A stretch of DNA of 64,000 nucleotides from Planctomycetales bacterium. Its GTDB lineage: Bacteria; Planctomycetota; Planctomycetia; Planctomycetales; Planctomycetaceae. The notes below the pieces were generated by a model, which was given only the letters and a program-made list of their open reading frames with translations, had not been told where the DNA came from and did no database searches. Positions 56,076-64,000 of this stretch are shown one piece after another; within the stretch, counting starts at the first letter, position 1; each line of letters starts with the position of its first letter. The translations under genes were made by a program, and so were the position numbers. The DNA lies in assembly GCA_026400835.1 (NCBI GenBank), contig JAPLOA010000091.1:38989-102988 (forward strand). Reading direction: 5' to 3'.

Positions 56076-57545
56076 ATGAACCAAAGCTCTCCCGCCTTCC
56101 CTCCGTCGACGACACTTTCTCCGTCTGCTCGTTTACCTGTTTCGCGAGCCGCGTTCGTGCAGCAACTCGCTGGCGGCATTGGGGGGATTGCGTTGGCACA
56201 GATGCTGGCTGCGGATACTGTCGCGGCTGCACAAACAGAGAATCTCAACGGTGGATTACATCATCCGGCGAAAGTAAAACGCATCATTCAGCTGTTCCTG
56301 AATGGTGGCGCAAGTCAGATGGATACGTTTGACTATAAGCCGGAATTGGAACGGCTCAACGGGCAAATGCTGGGGCCGAAGGAAAAGCCGGAAGGCTTTA
56401 CTGCTCCGGCCGGGGCCGTGATGAAGAGCCCCTTTACGTTTCAGCAGTATGGTCAATCCGGTCGTTGGGTCAGCAGTGTGTTTCCGGAGCAGGCCAAAAT
56501 GGTCGATGACATCGCGTTCCTGATGGCGATGACAACGAAGACCAATGTCCACGGGCCCGGCAGTTACATGATGAATACCGGTTTTCTGCTGCCCGGTTTT
56601 CCCTGCATGGGCGCATGGATCTCTTATGCACTCGGCGATCTTTCCGACAACTTCCCGTCATTTGTTGTGCTGCCGGATCAGCGAGGTCTGCCGTATAATT
56701 CCAAAGGAAACTTCAGTGCCGGATTCCTGCCGGCTCGCTTTCAGGGAACTTTGATCAACGCCGGGGGAAATCAGCCGGTTCCTGATCTGTTCGCATCCTC
56801 AAAGTACAGCTTTGCTCAGGGCGAATCTGATCGTCAGGCTCTGGAGGTTCTGCAAACACTGAATCGCCGTCATGCGGAACTACGGCCTGAAGACAGTCGC
56901 CTTGAAGCACGAATTGCGGCCTCTGAAGTCGCAGCAAAGATGCAATTGAGTGCTCCTGAAGTCTTCGATCTTTCGCAGGAGAGCGAAGCCATTCATCAGT
57001 CGTACGGAATCGCTGATTCCGCAACTCAGGATTTTGGAAAACGCTGCTTGCTTGCTCGCCGCATGCTGGAACGAGGCAGTCGATTTGTGCAGGTTTGGAG
57101 CGGTCTCTCAGGAGCCGTCAACAACTGGGACAATCATGGCAGTATTCCCAACGAACTACCGCCGATGGCAACCAGCATTGATCGCCCGATCGCAGCCCTG
57201 CTGACAGATCTCAAACAACGAGGCATGATGGACGAAACGCTGGTTGTGTGCTCGACCGAATTTGGCAGAACTCCGTTTGCTCAGGGAGGCAATGGTCGCG
57301 ATCACAACGGAGGAACCTTTGTGACGTGGCTGGCCGGCGCCGGAATCAAGGCCGGGGTTTCGCATGGGCGCAGTGATGATCTCGGATACAAAGCCGTGGA
57401 AGGTGTCACTTACTGCTACGACCTGCACGCCACAATTCTGCATTTATTGGGCATCGATCATACTCGACTGACATTCCTTCATAGCGGCGTTGATCGTCGA
57501 CTGACGGATGTCCATGGGCATGTCGTGAAAGAAATCCTGAGCTGA
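56076..57545 (+). CDS. DUF1501 exported protein
   Basis: The start at 56076 (MNQSSPAFPPS) gives 489 residues. A Tat-like leader (VSRAAFVQQLAGGIGGIALAQML) with only one arginine is followed by the DUF1501 body: IIQLFLNGGASQMDTFDYKPEL, PYNSKGNFSAGFLPARFQGT, SRFVQVWSG, CSTEFGRTPFAQGGNGRDHN and LLGIDHTRLTFLHSGVDRRLTDVHG. The fold is related to sulfatases/alkaline phosphatases; function is unproven. In planctomycetes it usually pairs with a DUF1549/DUF1553 cytochrome protein, which is absent here. Confidence 0.9.
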   Translation: MNQSSPAFPPSTTLSPSARLPVSRAAFVQQLAGGIGGIALAQMLAADTVAAAQTENLNGGLHHPAKVKRIIQLFLNGGASQMDTFDYKPELERLNGQMLGPKEKPEGFTAPAGAVMKSPFTFQQYGQSGRWVSSVFPEQAKMVDDIAFLMAMTTKTNVHGPGSYMMNTGFLLPGFPCMGAWISYALGDLSDNFPSFVVLPDQRGLPYNSKGNFSAGFLPARFQGTLINAGGNQPVPDLFASSKYSFAQGESDRQALEVLQTLNRRHAELRPEDSRLEARIAASEVAAKMQLSAPEVFDLSQESEAIHQSYGIADSATQDFGKRCLLARRMLERGSRFVQVWSGLSGAVNNWDNHGSIPNELPPMATSIDRPIAALLTDLKQRGMMDETLVVCSTEFGRTPFAQGGNGRDHNGGTFVTWLAGAGIKAGVSHGRSDDLGYKAVEGVTYCYDLHATILHLLGIDHTRLTFLHSGVDRRLTDVHGHVVKEILS

Positions 57546-57558
57546 CGCGGGGCAAGCT

Positions 57559-57895
57559 CCCGTCGACGGAGCGACCAATGGCGTGGAATTAAGGAAATTC
57601 CGTGTTGATCATCGCCCGGGATCACGCAAGCTTTGGTCCGTTGTTTCGGGCTGTGTTTCGCAGCGTAGCTGCGGCAGCATTTAGCCCCAGGCTTCAGCCT
57701 GGGGTGGGAAGCGAAAACACGATCCATCAGCCGTGAAACGGCGAAATCAGAACGTTAGCTGTCCCGCTGAATCTCGTTGCAATACCAAATTTTTGACACC
57801 TCAGGACAAGCCCCATTGTGGCAAATCGAGATTAAGTCCACGCGCCATTGGACGGAGCGACGAGCGTGCCGTACACCCGTCGCTCCGCCGACGGG
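57559..57895. repeat. Gap bounded by a 16-bp inverted repeat, with an internal hairpin
   Basis: CCCGTCGACGGAGCGA (57559-57574) and TCGCTCCGCCGACGGG (57880-57895) are inverted copies with one mismatch. Inside is the perfect hairpin CCCCAGGCT-TC-AGCCTGGGG (57685-57704). No gene lies between the DUF1501 and MATE genes, which are convergent here. Confidence 0.55.
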
Positions 57896-57905
57896 ATCTG
57901 TGCTG

Positions 57906-59336
57906 TTACACCGGCAGTTGTTCAGCCGCATCAGACGCCAGCCGCAGCCGTTGCCAGCGGCCTGTCAGATATCGCATCCACATACACAAACCCGTCAGGC
58001 TGATATGGATCGTACACGTGATCCAGATTGCAAAGATCGTCGGATTGTCCGAACGAATGATCAATACTGCGGGCAGCACCATGACCAGCCAACTGGACAG
58101 CAACGTAATTACCATCGGATATACGGTGTCACCGGCTCCTCGCAACGCTGAAGAAAACACGACGGCCAACGCATCAAAGACAGAATAGACTGCGACAAAC
58201 TGCAGCAGTGTTGCAGCCAGTCGCGCCAAGGTTTTCACATCAGCACCCTGGCCGGAGTCCGGATCTGCGAACAGGAAAAATGGCCGCAAACATGTCTCGG
58301 GGAAAAAGATCAGCATCAGCGCCGTGATACCCGTCCAGAGAACTCCCAACAGCACAGCATTGTTCGTCGTCCGTTTTGCCGCAGGAATATTCTCTGCTCC
58401 GATGTGATGGCCCACCAACGTCTGAATCGCGGTGCCGAATCCGAGCAACGGAATGAAGATCAGCCCGTTAACACTGAAGGCCAGATTAGTCGCGGCGAGA
58501 TCGGAGCTGCTTAGATTTCCGATGATCAGCAGAAAGACCGTGAAGCCTGAATTGTCGACGAAGTAATGCAGACCGCTCGGTACACCGAAACGCAGAAATT
58601 TTCGCAGAAGATCACCGTCCAGTTGTCGCGACGCCATTAACGGAAGTTGTTCTCGTTTTGCTTCGCGCAGCATCAGCAGCGCATACACAAAAACTTCACC
58701 GCATCGAGCCAGCACCGTCGCCAGTGCCGCGCCCCGAATGCCGAGTTCCGGGAATGGGCCAATGCCATAAACCAACAGATAATCTACTCCGAAGTTGAAG
58801 AAGACCCCGGCAAAACTGATACACATCACGACCGAAGTTCGCCGTCGCCCATTGAAGAAGCAACTTAGCGCTGTCGACAGCAAAAGCATCGGGCTGCCCG
58901 CGCACAGCGTATTGAAGTACTGAGCTTCCAGCTCAACGATCTCAGGCGAATGTCCGGTCAGAGACAACAATGGGCGGCTGAGTGGCAAACATCCCAGCAA
59001 CAGAACTCCGGCGACAAGCGACAACCAGATGGCTTGCCACAGCGACGCCATCATCCGCTCTTTTTTCTCCGCACCGTCGTATTGGGAGATAAACGTGTTC
59101 GCGTAAAGAATTGTTCCCATCGGGATGCAGACGACCGTCCAGTGCAGCATCGACGCCGGTGTGACCGCCGCCAGAGCGGCCTCAGAGCAACCAGCCAGCA
59201 CGATGCGGTCCGCTGCGTTCATCAGCGACTGCGAACCGGCGCTCAGCATCAGCGGAACGGCGACACGAAACAGCTCCGACATGCTGCCAGCTTCCGGAGC
59301 GGATTCACTATGAGATTCTCCGGAAGCCATCGTCAT
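57906..59336 (-). CDS. MATE-family efflux transporter
   Basis: The 476-residue integral membrane protein has twelve predicted helices in two related halves, beginning VAVPLMLSAGSQSLMNAADRIVLAG and with the second half starting near GLIFIPLLGFGTAIQTLVGHHIGAENI, a typical MATE segment. It would export cationic drugs or metabolites by sodium or proton antiport. It is transcribed alone; repeat R4 lies in the 241-bp gap upstream. Confidence 0.92.
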   Translation of the reverse strand: MTMASGESHSESAPEAGSMSELFRVAVPLMLSAGSQSLMNAADRIVLAGCSEAALAAVTPASMLHWTVVCIPMGTILYANTFISQYDGAEKKERMMASLWQAIWLSLVAGVLLLGCLPLSRPLLSLTGHSPEIVELEAQYFNTLCAGSPMLLLSTALSCFFNGRRRTSVVMCISFAGVFFNFGVDYLLVYGIGPFPELGIRGAALATVLARCGEVFVYALLMLREAKREQLPLMASRQLDGDLLRKFLRFGVPSGLHYFVDNSGFTVFLLIIGNLSSSDLAATNLAFSVNGLIFIPLLGFGTAIQTLVGHHIGAENIPAAKRTTNNAVLLGVLWTGITALMLIFFPETCLRPFFLFADPDSGQGADVKTLARLAATLLQFVAVYSVFDALAVVFSSALRGAGDTVYPMVITLLSSWLVMVLPAVLIIRSDNPTIFAIWITCTIHISLTGLCMWMRYLTGRWQRLRLASDAAEQLPV

Positions 59337-59380
59337 TGATCAGGATGCCGTAAAGGGTAAGAACGCTGGCGTCACTTTCA

Positions 59381-59436
59381 GGCAGGGTGGGCATTCCTGC
59401 CCGTCGAAACTCAGTCGGACAGGAATGTCCAACCTG
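59381..59436 (+). repeat. Dispersed repeat R4, copy 3
   Basis: GGCAGGGTGGGCATTCCTGC...CGTCG and GTCGGACAGGAATGTCCAAC form two stem-loops. They match 37677-37730 and the inverted unit at 24912-24990. Confidence 0.75.
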
Positions 59437-59577
59437 GATCTCTGAGTTTGACCATGCACTCCGTGACACTCGCAATGCAGGATTCGTTCGCGCCGAGATC
59501 CCTTGGTGCAAATGTCATCCCACGTTTTGGCAACTCAAGCGAGAGCCCCTGTCGTGGAGTTCGCCAATCTAAGCCGA

Positions 59578-61230
59578 TCAGACGTAAATCCGCTGCCTGT
59601 TTCCGGAAGCTTCATCGGGGCTGCCACCGTTCTGGCAGGCGATTCGTTCCTCATTCGACTTTGTGAGGGCCAGTTGATACATCCGCTCTCCAGCAGGAGT
59701 CGGATAAACCGTATTCACGCAAGCCTGGCACAATGAGTGTTCCGGAAGTCCAACGCAGTTGGCCAGGGCTTCGACCGGAAGATATCGCAGACTTGTCGCT
59801 CCGATTGCATCGGCCATCGCCTGTTCTTCATCCGGAGTTATCACGTGACCAGCCATGAAGGCCGGAGCAAACAACTCTCCCACAGTCGACATATCGATGC
59901 CGTAAAAGCACGGCGAGATAATTGGTGGGCACGCGATACGAACATGAATCTCCTTCGCGCGACCTCGATCTTTCAACAGCGCCAGTAGTTCTTTCAACGT
60001 TGTGGCTCGTACGATGGAATCATCCACCAACAGGATCCGCTTGCCTTCCATGACTTCCGGCAGCGGCGTGTACTTCATTCGTACCTTATCCGCGCGGTTG
60101 TTGCCTTCGATAAAGGTACGACCGATGTAGCGATTGCGGATCAGTCCTTCGAGAGAAGGAACTTTCAATTGAAATGCCATGCTGTCGGCTGCGGCTTTGG
60201 CCGTGTCCGGAACCGGCACCACGATCACGTCGTCATCGATGGTCAGTGTTTCACGCCTGGCCAGTTCTTCACCAAGACGTTTGCGAGACAGGTAGACTCC
60301 CGCATCGTCAAACGTGCTGCCCGCGTTCGCAAAGTAAATCCACTCGAAGAAACAATGTGCTTTCTGCGGACTTTCCGCATACTTTTCAACTCGCACCGTC
60401 TGGCCATCGACCACAACGACGTGTCCCGGTGGAACGTTCTTGACGCTGTCTTCAGAAAATCCGAGGTGAGTCAGTGCGACGCTTTCACTGGCGGCCGCAA
60501 ACATCGAACCTTCGACTGCGTAGCACAGAGGTCGCATCCCCAGCGGATCGCGGGATACAAACATCTGACCGCGGGCATTCAGGAAGACGATGTTCCAGGA
60601 ACCATCGAGTCGCTTCGACAGAGTACGCAGAAGTTCAACTGGAGTCACATGGGCGTTCAGAGACAGTTCGTGCGAAATCAGATGATGCAGAACTTCCGTG
60701 TCAGTTTCACGAGTCAGGTGGAAGTCGGTCGTTGAGAGGATTTCCTGTCGCAGTTCGGTGTAATTCGCCAATTGACCATTGAAGGCAAAGCTGAACCATT
60801 TGGACCGAGCGATATGCTGGCGTTCAAACGGCTGCGCGTAACTGGGGTCATCTTTACCGCAGGTCGCATAGCGGACATGACCAATGGCGGCCTGCCCGGC
60901 ATGCTCGGCCATCAGCTCTTTATACGGACCTTCATGATTCATGCGAAAGACTTCGGCTACGCCGCCGACGTCCTTGCGTGTCTGAAGCAGCTGCAGACGA
61001 GCTGGATTGTAGCTGGTGAGTCCCGCAGCCAACTGGCCGCGGTTCTGCATATCCAGCAGCATGCCCGGAATCAGCCGCGACGCGCGGTTGCGAACCGTCT
61101 GAGCATCCTCAGTCGCGGGATCGATAAAGGACTTATCTTTCCTGCGAAGTTTGGGGATCAGCGGGCTAAGATCACCGGAATTCAAGTGGTACACGGCGGC
61201 CACGCCGCACTCGTGCTGCAGTTCGTCCAT
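59578..61230 (-). CDS. purF: Amidophosphoribosyltransferase (PurF-like)
   Basis: This 550-residue enzyme makes phosphoribosylamine from PRPP and glutamine, the first step of purine synthesis. The glutaminase nucleophile is Cys8 in HECGVAAVY, so a short propeptide must be removed. [21 protein letters not shown] and [12 protein letters not shown] are class II features. The PRTase PRPP loop is [12 protein letters not shown] (about residues 403-414). An insert near residues 26-50 and an unusual [16 protein letters not shown] (usual: LQHRGQ) set it slightly apart from standard PurF. Confidence 0.88.
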   Translation of the reverse strand: MDELQHECGVAAVYHLNSGDLSPLIPKLRRKDKSFIDPATEDAQTVRNRASRLIPGMLLDMQNRGQLAAGLTSYNPARLQLLQTRKDVGGVAEVFRMNHEGPYKELMAEHAGQAAIGHVRYATCGKDDPSYAQPFERQHIARSKWFSFAFNGQLANYTELRQEILSTTDFHLTRETDTEVLHHLISHELSLNAHVTPVELLRTLSKRLDGSWNIVFLNARGQMFVSRDPLGMRPLCYAVEGSMFAAASESVALTHLGFSEDSVKNVPPGHVVVVDGQTVRVEKYAESPQKAHCFFEWIYFANAGSTFDDAGVYLSRKRLGEELARRETLTIDDDVIVVPVPDTAKAAADSMAFQLKVPSLEGLIRNRYIGRTFIEGNNRADKVRMKYTPLPEVMEGKRILLVDDSIVRATTLKELLALLKDRGRAKEIHVRIACPPIISPCFYGIDMSTVGELFAPAFMAGHVITPDEEQAMADAIGATSLRYLPVEALANCVGLPEHSLCQACVNTVYPTPAGERMYQLALTKSNEERIACQNGGSPDEASGNRQRIYV

Positions 61231-61525
61231 AGTCCGACGAGTTCAATATTCCAGAAGAAAGCTCGCGACCGATGGCGAGCAGAAACGGAATCACGTCGGC
61301 CCGAGGGAACCGCGTTTCCTCATATGATATCGCCTCAAGCACTTCAAACCAATCGTCCGCCACCGATTCGCCCGACAGAAGTTGTTGTCTGTCGATTCGG
61401 TCGTTCAATTCCGCAGTGTCGTCAGGCTCGCCGGAGCCGCCCGAGGGACGATCAGGGGAGCGATGATCCCTGAAAATTCCGCCCGCATGCGGAAATTCGG
61501 TGAACCACGTCCCTCCCCGTGTCAT
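61172..61525 (-). CDS. Possible small protein overlapping the purF start
   Basis: This 117-codon frame overlaps the first 59 bp of purF. From about residue 45 it looks protein-like ([33 protein letters not shown]), while the beginning is Gly/Pro/Asp-rich. No family was recognised and no clear ribosome site was seen. It could be a coupled leader gene or an accident of composition. Confidence 0.35.
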   Translation of the reverse strand: MTRGGTWFTEFPHAGGIFRDHRSPDRPSGGSGEPDDTAELNDRIDRQQLLSGESVADDWFEVLEAISYEETRFPRADVIPFLLAIGRELSSGILNSSDYGRTAARVRRGRRVPLEFR

Positions 61526-61753
61526 CTCAGAGAAAGAAGTTGCGACCGCAAGCGGCAGGAAAGGGGAGTTCTGGCTGCCCGAGGTGCAGAATCTGCCGAT
61601 TCTGAGATTCTCAATCGGAATCGAGGCGACAACAGGTTAGAATCAGACTTGCAACCAACAACTTCGCTCGCTACTTTCCGCCCTCTCGCAGGGAACGTCC
61701 AGCCAATCATTGTCTCACGACAGTGGAAGGTTGAGTGGAACCAGCGAAAAGAT

Positions 61754-61826
61754 TCCCCTGTAGCTCAGTTGGTAGAGCAGGCGACTGTTAATCGCCTTGT
61801 CATAGGTTCGAGTCCTATCGGGGGAG
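61754..61826 (+). tRNA. tRNA-Asn (GTT)
   Basis: A 73-nt cloverleaf: acceptor TCCCCTG / CGGGGGA with one wobble pair, D-arm GCTCAGTTGGTAGAGC, anticodon stem GGCGA-CTGTTAA-TCGCC with anticodon GTT, T-arm ATAGGTTCGAGTCCTAT, discriminator G. The CCA end is not encoded. Its 3' half is duplicated at 62162-62202. Confidence 0.97.
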
Positions 61827-61828
61827 CT
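61788..61828 (+). repeat. Left copy of the 41-bp tRNA-derived direct repeat
   Basis: It runs from the anticodon loop TTAATCGCC to two bases past the tRNA and is identical to 62162-62202. Together they bracket the GIY-YIG gene, as attachment sites would bracket a tRNA-integrated element. Confidence 0.9.
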
Positions 61829-61842
61829 TTAGTTTTGAACTT

Positions 61843-61867
61843 AAGCCGGCATTGCCCGGCTTTTTTT
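61843..61867 (+). terminator. Terminator after tRNA-Asn
   Basis: AAGCCGG / CCGGCTT with a 6-nt loop (61843-61849, 61856-61862) is followed by seven Ts. It lies inside the direct-repeat-bounded unit, between the tRNA and the GIY-YIG gene. Confidence 0.85.
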
Positions 61868-61889
61868 ACGCCCTTGCCGAGGGCTGCTG

Positions 61890-62165
61890 ATGTTCTTCGT
61901 GTATGTGTTGCATTCGGAGAGTTCCGGGAAGCGATACGTTGGGCAGACTTCCGACTTGGATCGACGTTTGAAAGAACACAACGATCCTTTGCCCAATCCG
62001 GGAAAGTACACCTCGCGAAATGCGGGTCCATGGATTGTGCTTCACAGCGAGCCGTTTGAAACTCGTGCTGCCGCTATGGCTCGGAAGAAATGGCTGAAAT
62101 CCGGGGTGGGCCGGGATTGGTTAAGAGCTCAGTTCGGCAGAGCAGGTCCGCCTGCGGCGGATTAA
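61890..62165 (+). CDS. GIY-YIG nuclease family protein
   Basis: The 91-residue protein is a single GIY-YIG domain (UPF0213/YhbQ-like): YVLHSESSGKRYVGQTSDLDRRLKEHN covers the GIY and YIG strands and the conserved Arg, and HSEPFETRAAAMARKKWLKSG holds the candidate Glu. The last codons (LRAQFGRAGPPAAD and TAA) run through a D-arm-like copy of tRNA-Asn (62126-62146), a 15-nt hairpin and the first bases of the 41-bp repeat. These nucleases cut DNA and in some families mobilise themselves. AGGGCTG before the ATG is a weak ribosome site. Confidence 0.85.
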   Translation: MFFVYVLHSESSGKRYVGQTSDLDRRLKEHNDPLPNPGKYTSRNAGPWIVLHSEPFETRAAAMARKKWLKSGVGRDWLRAQFGRAGPPAAD

Positions 62166-62202
62166 TCGCCTTGTCATAGGTTCGAGTCCTATCGGGGGAG
62201 CT
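62126..62202 (+). repeat. Degenerate tRNA-Asn copy, with right copy of the 41-bp repeat
   Basis: AGCTCAGTTCGGCAGAGCAGG resembles the tRNA-Asn D-arm (one insertion, one change). The anticodon stem-loop is replaced by the hairpin TCCGCC-TGC-GGCGGA (62147-62161). From 62162 to 62202 the sequence is identical to the tRNA 3' half. The acceptor 5' strand is absent, so it cannot be a working tRNA. The GIY-YIG stop codon lies within it. Confidence 0.85.
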
Positions 62203-62244
62203 AAATTCTGTCAGCGAACTTCCGCCGACAGCCAAGTTAACCGA

Positions 62245-62278
62245 AAACGCCGAGAGTGTCCCTCTCGGCGTTTTTCTT
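62245..62278 (+). terminator. Strong terminator after the tRNA relic
   Basis: AAACGCCGAGAG / CTCTCGGCGTTT, a 12-bp stem with a 5-nt loop, is followed by TTCTTTGG; T-rich flanks on both sides allow bidirectional use. It is likely the original tRNA-Asn terminator displaced by the insertion. Confidence 0.9.
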
Positions 62279-62554
62279 TGGACGCCAGTTTTTCGCGGTA
62301 TTCCTGATAGACCCGCAAATTCCCCGACGTCTCTGGTTCTCTGTCCAATTGCAGGACGCGGAAGAAACTCCCCCGGTCGTTTCCGCTTGCCGAAAAAGTG
62401 TACCGAAACTCTCTGACTCTCTGCTTAACAGGGATCTCCGAGTTAACAACTTGATACCTTCCGAGCAGCGGAAGAGACACGAGAGCTGTCAAATGGGCAG
62501 AAGCACATGATGGCGGCAATCGGGCCGTCCCTTTCAGGACGAAAACCTTGGGTA

Positions 62555-62582
62555 TTGACTGTATTGCGATGTGCAATACAAT
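62555..62582 (+). promoter_or_regulatory. Promoter and operator of the toxin-antitoxin operon
   Basis: TTGACT (62555-62560) and TACAAT (62577-62582) are spaced by 16 bp. A perfect inverted repeat TGTATTGC-GATGT-GCAATACA (62560-62580) overlaps both. This is the expected place for autorepression by the antitoxin. Confidence 0.8.
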
Positions 62583-62602
62583 GTCCTCAAGGAGAATCAC
62601 GT

Positions 62603-62899
62603 ATGCCTAAACCCACAAGCCAGACGACCAGCCAAAAAGCGAGTCCTTTGATGGTTCGCCTGGATTCTGAGAGTAAACAGGCACTGACCGACGCAGCCGA
62701 ATTGCGCCGGATCAGCGTCAGTGATTACGTGCGAACAGTGACTGTGGCTCAGGCGCGGCGGGAGGTTGCCAGTGCCCGTGACCAGACAATTCTGCTCAGC
62801 CCCGACGAGCAACTCGCTTTCTGGCAATCTCTGCAAGCCCCACCGAAACTCACACCAGCCCAGAAACGGCTGGGAGCAATCATGCGGGGCGCGAAGTGA
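62603..62899 (+). CDS. DUF1778 (TacA-type) antitoxin
   Basis: ATG 62603 is preceded by AAGGAG and gives 98 residues. The N-terminal ribbon-helix-helix (PLMVRLDSESKQALTDAAELRRISVSDYV, about residues 14-43) binds the operator as a dimer. The C-terminal tail (LSPDEQLAFWQSLQAPPKLT) is the part that wraps and neutralises the toxin in this family. The stop overlaps the toxin start (GTGA), giving coupled translation with antitoxin first. Confidence 0.92.
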   Translation: MPKPTSQTTSQKASPLMVRLDSESKQALTDAAELRRISVSDYVRTVTVAQARREVASARDQTILLSPDEQLAFWQSLQAPPKLTPAQKRLGAIMRGAK

Positions 62900-63426
62900 G
62901 CGAGGTGGTCTTGCCTCAGGGGTTCTCGCTCGAACCGCTTCACCGAAATCACCAGCGCCGCCTATTTGATTGCGGCCAGAGAGAAGTCAATGACTGGCTG
63001 CACACCAAAGCGCTGCAGCATCAAGACAAGCGACTCTCCGCCACGAAAGTGCTTCTCAATCGAGACATCGCGATCGCTGGCTTCTACACGCTGGCGACGG
63101 GTCAGGTGGATTTTGGTGACCTGCCCTCCGAGCTCGCCCGAAAACTGCCGCGGCGAGCGCTGCCTGTTGCAATCCTCGCATGGCTGGGAGTGAGCGTGAC
63201 CTGTCAGGGCCAGAAGCTGGGTGATCTGCTGTTGGCAAAGGCTCTACGTGATTGCTACGAAGCGGGCCAGACGTTTGCGTTCGTGGCAGTCATCCTTGAC
63301 TGCGTTGACGATCGGGCCAAGGCATTCTACCGCCGATGGGATTTCGCTGAACTGCCGGGTAATCCTTACCGCCTCTTCCTGAGTTCGCAGACACTTAGAG
63401 CGATGATGACCTCGCCCGCCAGGTAA
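62896..63426 (+). CDS. GNAT toxin (TacT-type)
   Basis: This 176-residue acetyltransferase starts at a GTG overlapping the antitoxin stop. TacT-like toxins acetylate aminoacyl groups on charged tRNA and stop translation. The acetyl-CoA loop is LGVSVTCQGQKLGDLLLAKAL (about residues 94-114), and DRAKAFYRRWDFAELPGN (about 136-153) includes the tyrosine used by the family. The opening EPLHRNHQRRLFDCGQREVNDWL matches the family's N-terminus. Confidence 0.92.
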   Translation: MSEVVLPQGFSLEPLHRNHQRRLFDCGQREVNDWLHTKALQHQDKRLSATKVLLNRDIAIAGFYTLATGQVDFGDLPSELARKLPRRALPVAILAWLGVSVTCQGQKLGDLLLAKALRDCYEAGQTFAFVAVILDCVDDRAKAFYRRWDFAELPGNPYRLFLSSQTLRAMMTSPAR

Positions 63427-63431
63427 TTCGA

Positions 63432-63495
63432 TGGCAAAAAAGGTGTCAGGAACCGTTTTTTGGTGGCAAAAAAGGTGTCAGGAACCGTTTTTTGG
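63432..63495. repeat. Two tandem 32-bp REP units beside the transposase
   Basis: TGGCAAAAAAGGTGTCAGGA... repeats exactly at 63432-63463 and 63464-63495. Each unit has a palindromic AAAAAAGGT / ACC-G-TTTTTT stem. The transposase stop codon (63478-63480) lies inside the second unit. Confidence 0.85.
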
Positions 63496-64000
63496 AATTC
63501 GTGGCCTTCCTTGGGGGCGAGTGGTGATTTCCAGGCCCAGTTTCTTCGTGGCGGTAGTGGTCCAGGGTTCGTCTCCGAACGGCGAGCCGCGATTGACGCT
63601 GCGGCGGAGTGCTGTGAGTTCTGCATCGGTCTGACAAGAATTGACATGCTCCAGCCAGCCGGCTGATCGCCGCAGCGGCCATGCCGACAGCAGGGTTTTT
63701 TCGTCCGCCGTGCCGGAATACCACCGATGCAGACTGCTCCAACGCCAGTCCTCGGCTCGCTTCACCAGATTGGCTCGCAGAGCATTGCGTTCCACATACC
63801 GGCAGACAGTATGGAAATGGCCATCGTCCTGAACCGGAAACGATTTGAATCGCCCCTGATAGAGATGACCAGACCCCGTCGACTTGCGATGAGCATGCCA
63901 ACGCTGGGTGTGTGTCAGCGTCAGCCAGCCCACAAACCGTGACAGCTCATCATCTTCCCGAGGCCACACGACGAGGTGCCAGTGATTTCCCATCACGCAA
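63478..64000 (-). CDS. REP-associated tyrosine transposase (Y1/HUH, RAYT), N-terminus outside window
   Basis: The visible part is about 172 residues, starting at the window edge. It has the metal-binding HUH motif in MGNHWHLVVWP and the nucleophile-helix CRYVERNALRANLV, followed by EDWRWSSLHRWYSG, diagnostic of RAYT proteins of the IS200/IS605-like group. These nick single-stranded REP hairpins. The C-terminal codons and stop run into the adjacent REP unit. It reads toward the toxin-antitoxin operon. Confidence 0.9.
   Translation of the reverse strand, partial: CVMGNHWHLVVWPREDDELSRFVGWLTLTHTQRWHAHRKSTGSGHLYQGRFKSFPVQDDGHFHTVCRYVERNALRANLVKRAEDWRWSSLHRWYSGTADEKTLLSAWPLRRSAGWLEHVNSCQTDAELTALRRSVNRGSPFGDEPWTTTATKKLGLEITTRPQGRPRIPKNGS

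Noticed and set aside
63446..63901. Second minus-strand frame near the RAYT gene
   Set aside because: It is an out-of-frame shadow of the RAYT; the HUH and tyrosine motifs are in the other frame.

Overview
The window reads as a chromosomal stretch of a planctomycete (Planctomycetota, most likely Planctomycetales; genus not assignable). The evidence is the gene repertoire: DUF1501 and DUF1080 (3-keto-disaccharide hydrolase-like) proteins, a DUF1080-ThuA fusion, a neutral-ceramidase-like exported protein, a membrane-anchored Ser/Thr kinase with an extracellular sensor, a cytochrome b fused to c-type haem domains, a redoxin-cytochrome-copper monooxygenase fusion and a fused MFS/spermidine synthase. 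Base composition is moderate, with GC slightly above AT by eye. No rRNA, CRISPR array or complete autonomous insertion sequence was seen.

Layout. 1-11 kb: an exopolysaccharide-type block on the minus strand (asparagine synthase-like amidotransferase, YetA/PcRGLX-like carbohydrate enzyme, three glycosyltransferases, FemAB-like acyltransferase). 11.4-17.5 kb: a redoxin/monooxygenase fusion with a translationally coupled TetR repressor and a clear palindromic operator, then a receptor-like Ser/Thr kinase and cytidylate kinase. 17.5-24 kb: respiratory genes (cytochrome b/c fusion, Rieske protein, class II-like cytochrome c), a lipoprotein and a DUF3365 haem protein. 24.5-30.2 kb: a plus-strand reactive-sulfur locus: ArsR repressor, rhodanese-DUF2892, thioredoxin, persulfide dioxygenase-rhodanese fusion, small CPIC membrane protein, TauE/SafE exporter interrupted by an amber codon, and an exported methyltransferase-DsrE fusion. 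30.3-32.3 kb: trpS and pyrD. 32.8-45.1 kb: exported DUF1080/ceramidase/ThuA proteins, an ABC efflux set and a spermidine-synthase-like membrane protein. 45.4-52.3 kb: a large exported protein of unknown function and a giant inverse-autotransporter-like beta-helix protein. 52.5-61.2 kb: mfd, a DUF1501 protein, a MATE transporter and purF. 61.7-64 kb: a mobile-DNA corner with tRNA-Asn, a GIY-YIG nuclease gene ending in a partial tRNA-Asn copy, a TacA/TacT-type toxin-antitoxin operon, and a REP-associated transposase beside tandem REP units.

The most notable structures are (a) the tRNA-Asn / GIY-YIG / tRNA-relic unit bounded by a perfect 41-bp direct repeat; (b) a 171-172 bp MITE-like family with 13-bp terminal inverted repeats, one copy nested inside an older palindromic element with an intact 8-bp target duplication; (c) the sulfur locus with its methyltransferase-DsrE fusion, in-frame TAG in the exporter gene and matching AT-rich operator candidates; and (d) several further dispersed palindromic repeat families in the intergenic gaps. 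Functional calls are from motifs and family resemblance read by eye; no database search was run.
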